Below are positions 58,593-64,000 of a stretch of DNA of 64,000 bases, piece by piece; the first letter of the stretch is position 1; the number at the start of each line of letters is the position of its first letter. The notes beneath the pieces are model-generated. The model worked only from the letters and a program-made list of their open reading frames with translations, had not been told where the DNA came from and made no database searches. Source of the stretch: Agromyces mariniharenae (GTDB lineage: Bacteria > Actinomycetota > Actinomycetes > Actinomycetales > Microbacteriaceae). A program made the position numbers and the translations under genes. The stretch spans positions 1,782,891 to 1,846,890 of the forward strand of contig NZ_VSSB01000001.1 in assembly GCF_008122505.1 (NCBI RefSeq), read 5' to 3'.

Positions 58593-59147
58593 TCAGGTCG
58601 TGGCATTCAACATGCCGATGAACACCGCGGTCCACCATGCGACCTGCGAGACGATCGCGCTCGTCATGAAGCCCACGCGGGCCGACTTGGGCAGCTGGGC
58701 GTACCTGGCCGTCGGTGGAACGCGCGCGAGATCGGCCGTCCAGCGGGTGAGCGCGACGCCGTTGAGCGAGAGCACGAGCACCGCGACCATCTTGATGATG
58801 GTGAGCGGACTGTCGAGGTGCGGCTCGAGCAGCGCGCCGGTCGCGAGCAGCCCGAACAGGCCCGCCCAGATCGGAATGATGAGCGTGCGGTCGGCCTGCC
58901 GGAGCTCGCGCACCGAGCTCCAGCCGGTGGCCCAGAGCAGCGCATGCCAGTCGATCGCGAGCACCGCCCCGAGCCCGACGACGAGCGCGGCCAGATGCCC
59001 GAACAGCGCGATCACGTGCAGCCAGTCGGGCGGGGAGAGCAGCTGGCTCACCCAGATCGAGAGCGCCCAGGCGGCGGTCACCCCGAGATAGGCGAGCGCA
59101 CGCTGCCGTTGCCGACGGCGCCGCTTCTCGCGGATCGTGATCGTCAC
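58593..59147 (-). CDS. Four-helix membrane protein of unknown function
   Basis: 184 residues with a basic N-terminus (REKRRRRQRQR) and four predicted helices at about 17-37, 44-66, 90-108 and 115-135; another segment near 160-180. 'HVIALFGHLAALVVGLGAVL' and 'DWHALLWATGW' resemble helices of CopD-like or thioredoxin-related membrane proteins, without clear Cys or His signatures. GTG 59147 chosen; GTG 59159 possible. 38-bp gap from the Cache-domain gene upstream, same strand. Confidence 0.55.
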   Translation of the reverse strand: MTITIREKRRRRQRQRALAYLGVTAAWALSIWVSQLLSPPDWLHVIALFGHLAALVVGLGAVLAIDWHALLWATGWSSVRELRQADRTLIIPIWAGLFGLLATGALLEPHLDSPLTIIKMVAVLVLSLNGVALTRWTADLARVPPTARYAQLPKSARVGFMTSAIVSQVAWWTAVFIGMLNATT

Positions 59148-59185
59148 GGCCGAGCCCACCCCTCGTCCGTTGCGGCCGAGCGCCG

Positions 59186-59995
59186 TCACGCTTCGAGCAC
59201 GAGCGCGAGCGACGTGTCCCCGCACGGGACGACGGCTTCGCCGCCCGGCAGGCTCGCAGCATCCGTTGCCGTGGCGTCGTCGCGCAGCGGCGTGAGCGCG
59301 TCGGCGAGGCCGTCGAGGCGCAGGAGCGCGCCGGTGGCCCGGCGCGCGTCGGTCGACGCGACGATGCGTCCCGAGGCATTGACGAGGGTGCACGGATGCC
59401 CCGACTCGCGGATCACCGGCAGCAGCACGCCCTCGAGCCGCGCGACGTAGAGGTCGGTGCCCACGAGGCCCGCCATCTCGCCGCCCACGCGCACGGGCGT
59501 GGTGATCGTGACCGTGTAGTCGTCGGTGCAGAGGTAGTCCACGTAGGGACCGGTGAGGTGCCGCGTTCCGGTGCGCGCGGGGACGCGCCACCACTCGAGG
59601 GTCGTGTAGTCGCGGAACTGCTCGGAATCGGGATCGCTCACGACCTCCAATCGTCGCAGCTTCGCGTCGGGTCCGGCGCCGAACGTGTTCGTGCCGCTGA
59701 GCCACCAGGCCAGGTGCCAGGGCGCGTCGGCGAGGAATCCCGGTGCGGCGACGAAGCCCGCGCCCGTGATGAGCGTGCCGTCGCGCTCGAGCTCGGCGCT
59801 CACGAGGGCCGCGACGACGGGGTCGAGGGTCGCGGCGGATGGCTCGGCCGCGCCGCTCAACGCGCCCGCGAACGGGCCCTCGAGCTCGCGCTCGAGCACG
59901 TCCCGCCAGCCGTCGATCATGGCGAAGACGGGGTCGATCGTGGAGGCGATGCGCCGCGCGATGTGCTCCGCGGCGACGTCGACGGTGACGGTCAT
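59186..59995 (-). CDS. Cache-domain protein without membrane segments
   Basis: 269 residues. PDC/Cache-like sensor fold at about 80-200 ('ARTGTRHLTGPYVDYLCTDD', 'TVTITTPVRVGGEMAGLVGT', 'DLYVARLE'), with a helical N-terminus. There is no signal peptide or membrane helix, unusual for Cache domains, which normally sit outside the membrane of a receptor. It is coupled by ATGA to the GntR regulator. It may be a soluble ligand sensor for the PotABD importer; unproven. Confidence 0.7.
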   Translation of the reverse strand: MTVTVDVAAEHIARRIASTIDPVFAMIDGWRDVLERELEGPFAGALSGAAEPSAATLDPVVAALVSAELERDGTLITGAGFVAAPGFLADAPWHLAWWLSGTNTFGAGPDAKLRRLEVVSDPDSEQFRDYTTLEWWRVPARTGTRHLTGPYVDYLCTDDYTVTITTPVRVGGEMAGLVGTDLYVARLEGVLLPVIRESGHPCTLVNASGRIVASTDARRATGALLRLDGLADALTPLRDDATATDAASLPGGEAVVPCGDTSLALVLEA

Positions 59996-60798
59996 GGCCT
60001 CCCTCCTTCCGGTGTCGCACCGCCGGATGCCTCGGCGGCATCCGGCGTCGGCGCCTGCTCGAGGCGCACCTTCTCGTCGATGAGCCACTCCACGGCCGAC
60101 GCGATGTGGTCGGTGGTCGCGCGCCGTGCACGTTCGGGCTGCACGTCGCGGATCGCCTGGATGACCTCGAGCCGAGCGGTGCGACTGCGATCACGTGAAT
60201 CCTGCTCCCTCATGCACAGCCAGAGCAAGGCCCCGGCCTCCGCCTGCAGGCGCAGCTCCTCGTGCACGAGCCGCGGCGACTGGCTCACGGCGGCCACCTC
60301 GAGCTGGAATCGGCCGACCGCGCGGCGGGCTCCGCCGGGGGTCGTGAGGTCGGCGCGGGCGTCGATCTCGACGAGGCTCGTGAGGTCGTCCTCGCTCGCG
60401 CGGTCGGCGGCGATCTCGGCCGCCATGCCGGCGATGGCCGCGTAGTGCAGGGAGAGGTCGCGCAGCTCGATGCGGCTGAGGGCGCGCACGCGGTCGTCGA
60501 CCATGCGGCTGGCGGCGTCGCGGTCGTGGGTGACGAAGCTGCCGCCGTCGCGGCCGCGCCGGGTCTGCACGAGGCCCTTGTCGCGTAGGGCGACGAGCGC
60601 CTCGCGCGCGGTGACGACGGCGACGCCGAGGCTGCGCGCGAGGTCGGACTCGCTCGGCAGGCGCTCGCCGTCGCGCAGCACGCCGGCGACGATCGCGTCG
60701 GTCAGCCGCTGCTCCACGAGTTCGGCGCGGCCGGCCCCGTCGAGCGGCGAGAACACGACCGCGCGCGTCGCATCAGCGCGGCCCGTCGCCTGCGGCAT
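59992..60798 (-). CDS. FadR-type GntR regulator
   Basis: 268 residues. Winged helix at about 25-95: 'LVEQRLTDAIVAGVLRDGER', 'LPSESDLARSLGVAVVTARE', 'RRGRDGGSFV'. The C-terminal FCD-like helical domain has 'LSLHYAAIAGMAAEIAADRA' and 'ATTDHIASAVEWLIDEKV'. ATG in GGCATCC context. Divergent from potA with a 117-bp region; likely the regulator of the importer. Coupled to the Cache-domain gene. Confidence 0.88.
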   Translation of the reverse strand: MPQATGRADATRAVVFSPLDGAGRAELVEQRLTDAIVAGVLRDGERLPSESDLARSLGVAVVTAREALVALRDKGLVQTRRGRDGGSFVTHDRDAASRMVDDRVRALSRIELRDLSLHYAAIAGMAAEIAADRASEDDLTSLVEIDARADLTTPGGARRAVGRFQLEVAAVSQSPRLVHEELRLQAEAGALLWLCMREQDSRDRSRTARLEVIQAIRDVQPERARRATTDHIASAVEWLIDEKVRLEQAPTPDAAEASGGATPEGGRP

Positions 60799-60855
60799 CC
60801 GTTCCTCCCGTACCCGGCGTCTGGAAATCCGTGACAAGACCGTAACACGCAGGAC

Positions 60856-60883
60856 TGGACGTAGACATCTGGATCCATATGAT
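60856..60883 (+). promoter_or_regulatory. Promoter of the importer operon, with a palindrome
   Basis: TGGACG (60856-60861) and TATGAT (60878-60883), spacing 16 bp. The spacer contains the palindrome TGGATCCA (60870-60877) and TAGAC is repeated at 60862 and 60885. AT-rich compared with the surroundings. Candidate binding site of the GntR regulator. Confidence 0.5.
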
Positions 60884-60915
60884 TTAGACGAACGCACATC
60901 GAAGGGGAGAGCGTC

Positions 60916-61965
<1,050 letters not shown>

Positions 61966-62050
61966 GGCATCCGCCGGCCGGACCAAGCCCACCGCACCTG
62001 CAACTGCACATCACCGCACCACCTGCACTGCACAGAACAAGGAGAGAACC

Positions 62051-63229
62051 ATGATGCGAATGCGCACCGCCGCTCGCGGCGCGACCGTGGGGCTCGCGAT
62101 CGCCTCGGTCGCACTGCTCACGGCCTGTGGAACGTCCGGCGGGTCCGGATCCGGAGGCGGCGAGGCCGCCGAGGAGCTCGGCGAGATGGAGGGCCAGGTC
62201 TCGATCCTCGCGTGGCCCGGCTACGTCGAAGACGGCTCGAACGACCCCGAGGTCGACTGGGTGACGCCGTTCGAGGAGGACACGGGCTGCGAGGTGACGG
62301 TCAAGACGTTCGGCACCTCCGACGAGGCCGTCAACCTCATGAAGACCGGCGAGTACGACGTGGTGTCGGCCTCGGGCGATGCGACCCTGCGGCTCATCGC
62401 CGCGGGCGACGTGGCTCCCGTGAACACCGACCTCATCCCGAACTACGCCAACATCTACGACTTCCTCAAGGAGAAGGAGTGGAACTCGGTCGACGGCGTG
62501 CCCTACGGCGTGCCGCACGGCTACGGCGCGAACCTGCTCATGTACAACACGACGGTCTTCCCCGAGGCGCCGACCTCGTGGGACGTCGTGTTCGACAAGG
62601 CCGGCGACTACACCGGCAAGGTCACGGCGTACGACTCGCCCATCTACATCGCGGATGCCGCGGTGTACCTGATGGCGCACCAGCCCGAGCTCGGCATCGA
62701 GAACCCCTACGCCCTCGACGAGGAGCAGTTCCAGGCCGCCGTCGACCTGCTGAAGGAGCAGCGCGCCCACGTCGGCGAGTACTGGTCGGACTACCTCAAG
62801 GAGATCCAGGCCTTCACGACCGGCGACTCGGTGGTCGGCACGACGTGGCAGGTCATCCAGAACGTGCTCGCGTCCGAGGGCGCGACGACCGACGTCGTGC
62901 TGCCCGAGGAGGGCGCGACCGGCTGGTCGGACACGTGGATGATCTCGTCGGACGCGAAGAACCCGAACTGCGCGTACGCGTGGCTCGACTACATCGCCAG
63001 CCCCGAGGCGAACGCCACGGCCACCGCGTACTTCGGCGAGGCGCCCTCGAGCGACGAGGCCTGCGAGTACCGCGACGACTGCGAGGCCTACCACGCCGGT
63101 GACGCCGACTACGCGTCGCAGATCTGGTACTGGACCACCCCGATCGAGGACTGCGTCGACGGTCGCACCGATGTGCAGTGCGTCGACTACGCGGCCTGGA
63201 CCGAGGCCTGGCAGGAGATCAAGGGCTGA
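62051..63229 (+). CDS. ABC importer solute-binding lipoprotein, PotD type
   Basis: 392 residues. Lipobox 'SVALLTACGTSG', Cys at about residue 26; then a Gly/Ser/Glu linker and a PotD fold ('SILAWPGYVEDG', 'VPYGVPHGYGANLLMYNTTV', 'VVGTTWQVIQNVLASEG', 'WDEIF'-like regions absent). Binds polyamines or other small cations. ATG with AAGGAGAG. Several extra Cys (EACEYRDDCEAY, EDCVDGRTDVQCVDY) form likely disulfides. A hairpin follows before the permease gene. Confidence 0.87.
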   Translation: MMRMRTAARGATVGLAIASVALLTACGTSGGSGSGGGEAAEELGEMEGQVSILAWPGYVEDGSNDPEVDWVTPFEEDTGCEVTVKTFGTSDEAVNLMKTGEYDVVSASGDATLRLIAAGDVAPVNTDLIPNYANIYDFLKEKEWNSVDGVPYGVPHGYGANLLMYNTTVFPEAPTSWDVVFDKAGDYTGKVTAYDSPIYIADAAVYLMAHQPELGIENPYALDEEQFQAAVDLLKEQRAHVGEYWSDYLKEIQAFTTGDSVVGTTWQVIQNVLASEGATTDVVLPEEGATGWSDTWMISSDAKNPNCAYAWLDYIASPEANATATAYFGEAPSSDEACEYRDDCEAYHAGDADYASQIWYWTTPIEDCVDGRTDVQCVDYAAWTEAWQEIKG

Positions 63230-63242
63230 CGCCCGCATGACC

Positions 63243-63272
63243 GGGGCGGCCCGGACCCGAACGGGCCGCCCC
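63243..63272 (+). terminator. Intercistronic hairpin after the binding protein
   Basis: GGGGCGGCCCG (63243-63253) pairs with CGGGCCGCCCC (63262-63272); 11-bp perfect stem, 8-nt loop, followed by TTCCT. Such hairpins often stabilise the abundant binding-protein mRNA or reduce permease expression. Confidence 0.65.
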
Positions 63273-63316
63273 TTCCTCCCCATCCACGACGGAAGACCGT
63301 CCGACAGGAACGCCGC

Positions 63317-64000
63317 ATGACGACGAACGCCCCGACGAGGCAACCGCTCCGATCCCCCCGCGACACGGTCGCGCGGAAGGGGTCGGCCTTCCTCGCGACC
63401 CATCCGAGGGCGCGACTGGCCTTCCTGCTGACCGCGCCGCTGTTCTGGCTCGTCGTCGTCTACATCGTGGCGCTCGCGCTGCTGCTCGTCACCGCGTTCT
63501 GGTCGGTCGACAGCTTCACCGGCGAGATCACGACCGAGTTCACGCTCGACAACATCATCGAGGTCGTCACCGGCTCGCTGTACCAGGTCGTGACGCTGCG
63601 CACCCTCGGCGTCGCGCTGCTCGTCACGGTCATCGACGTGCTGCTCGCGCTGCCCATCGCGTTCTTCATGGCGAAGGTCGCCTCGCCGCGGATGCAGCGC
63701 GTGCTCGTCATCATGGTGCTGACCCCGCTCTGGGCGTCGTACCTCGTCAAGGCGTACGCATGGCGCTCCGTGCTCTCGCAGGACGGCATCCTCGAGTGGC
63801 TCCTCGCACCGTTCGGCGGGCACACGCCCGGCTACGGGCTCCCGGCGACGATCATCACGCTCTCGTACCTCTGGCTGCCCTACGTGATCCTGCCGATCTA
63901 CGCGGGACTCGAACGGGTGCCCGACTCGCTGCTCGAGGCATCCGGCGACCTCGGGGGCAAGACCTGGCCGACGCTGCGGCTCATCGTGCTGCCGCTCATC
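63317..64000 (+). CDS. ABC importer permease, PotB type (truncated by window end)
   Basis: 228 codons to the end of the window; no stop. A first helix at about 34-58 ('FLLTAPLFWLVVVYIVALAL'), then 'LRTLGVALLVTVIDVLLALP', 'PLWASYLVKAYAWRSVLSQD' and 'LPYVILPIYAGLERVPDSLL' with the EAA loop 'EASGDLGGKTWPTLRLIVLP'. PotB/PotC-type. The missing part is perhaps 60-80 residues. A PotC partner is expected next. Confidence 0.87.
   Translation, partial: MTTNAPTRQPLRSPRDTVARKGSAFLATHPRARLAFLLTAPLFWLVVVYIVALALLLVTAFWSVDSFTGEITTEFTLDNIIEVVTGSLYQVVTLRTLGVALLVTVIDVLLALPIAFFMAKVASPRMQRVLVIMVLTPLWASYLVKAYAWRSVLSQDGILEWLLAPFGGHTPGYGLPATIITLSYLWLPYVILPIYAGLERVPDSLLEASGDLGGKTWPTLRLIVLPLI

Overview
The window is high-GC (about 70 percent by eye) DNA in which coding genes are tightly packed, with frequent ATGA/GTGA overlaps, GTG starts and several apparently leaderless starts. 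Together with the gene repertoire (actinobacterial-type Dcd, Sir/FprA/FdxA sulfite reduction, LtrA proteins, DUF4383, MocR regulators) and a palindromic repeat of the 'GGTCTCGATACGCG' type, this points to an actinobacterium of the family Microbacteriaceae (Agromyces-like). The genus is an inference. There is no rRNA, CRISPR array, transposase or phage gene. One tRNA is present. No stretch longer than 300 bases lacks a gene; the longest gaps are 51778-52040, 29724-29964 and 58390-58592.

Region 1 (1-9970): tail of a possible serine hydrolase, a DUF4383 membrane protein, a GT4 glycosyltransferase, a block LtrA - PAP2 - PAP2 - LtrA running into a SulP anion transporter, then a sigma-70-family factor with a partner protein that has a membrane anchor and GLENA-type repeats, closed by a perfect 16-bp terminator stem. 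Region 2 (10098-17700): small membrane proteins, CHY zinc finger and DUF2200 proteins, a MocR regulator head to head with an EamA transporter followed by a ureohydrolase, an acyl-CoA ligase, tRNA-Gly(CCC) and dcd.

Region 3 (17806-41396) is a large surface-polysaccharide locus. It has about a dozen glycosyltransferases, a Wzz-type tyrosine autokinase and a low-molecular-weight tyrosine phosphatase at opposite ends, an O-antigen-ligase/polymerase-type membrane protein, a Wzm/Wzt ABC exporter whose two genes are separated by a Tat-exported protein gene on the other strand, and an uncharacterised module of a nucleotidyltransferase-like protein, a PqqD-like protein and an HprK-related kinase with its own PqqD-like domain. 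No Wzx flippase or priming glycosyl-phosphate transferase is visible, so these must lie elsewhere or the pathway is purely ABC dependent.

Region 4 (41432-51777, minus strand) is one long translationally coupled assimilatory sulfate-reduction operon: sir, cysH (APS-reductase type), cysD, cysN, a three-gene NitT/TauT-type importer, cobA (uroporphyrinogen-III methyltransferase), fprA and fdxA. Sulfate (or sulfonate) would be imported, activated to APS by CysDN, reduced to sulfite by CysH and to sulfide by Sir, with siroheme supply from CobA and a CbiX-like chelatase (52814-53581) and electrons from FprA/FdxA. Palindromic repeats lie in frame inside the 5' ends of both cysD and cysH. Region 5 (52041-64000): a membrane protein/winged-helix pair, an oxidoreductase, an alpha/beta hydrolase divergent from a TetR repressor with two visible operators, a solute-binding/VWA protein, a membrane protein, a cytosolic Cache-domain protein with a FadR-type GntR regulator, and a divergent polyamine/GABA-type ABC importer (PotA, PotD, truncated PotB).
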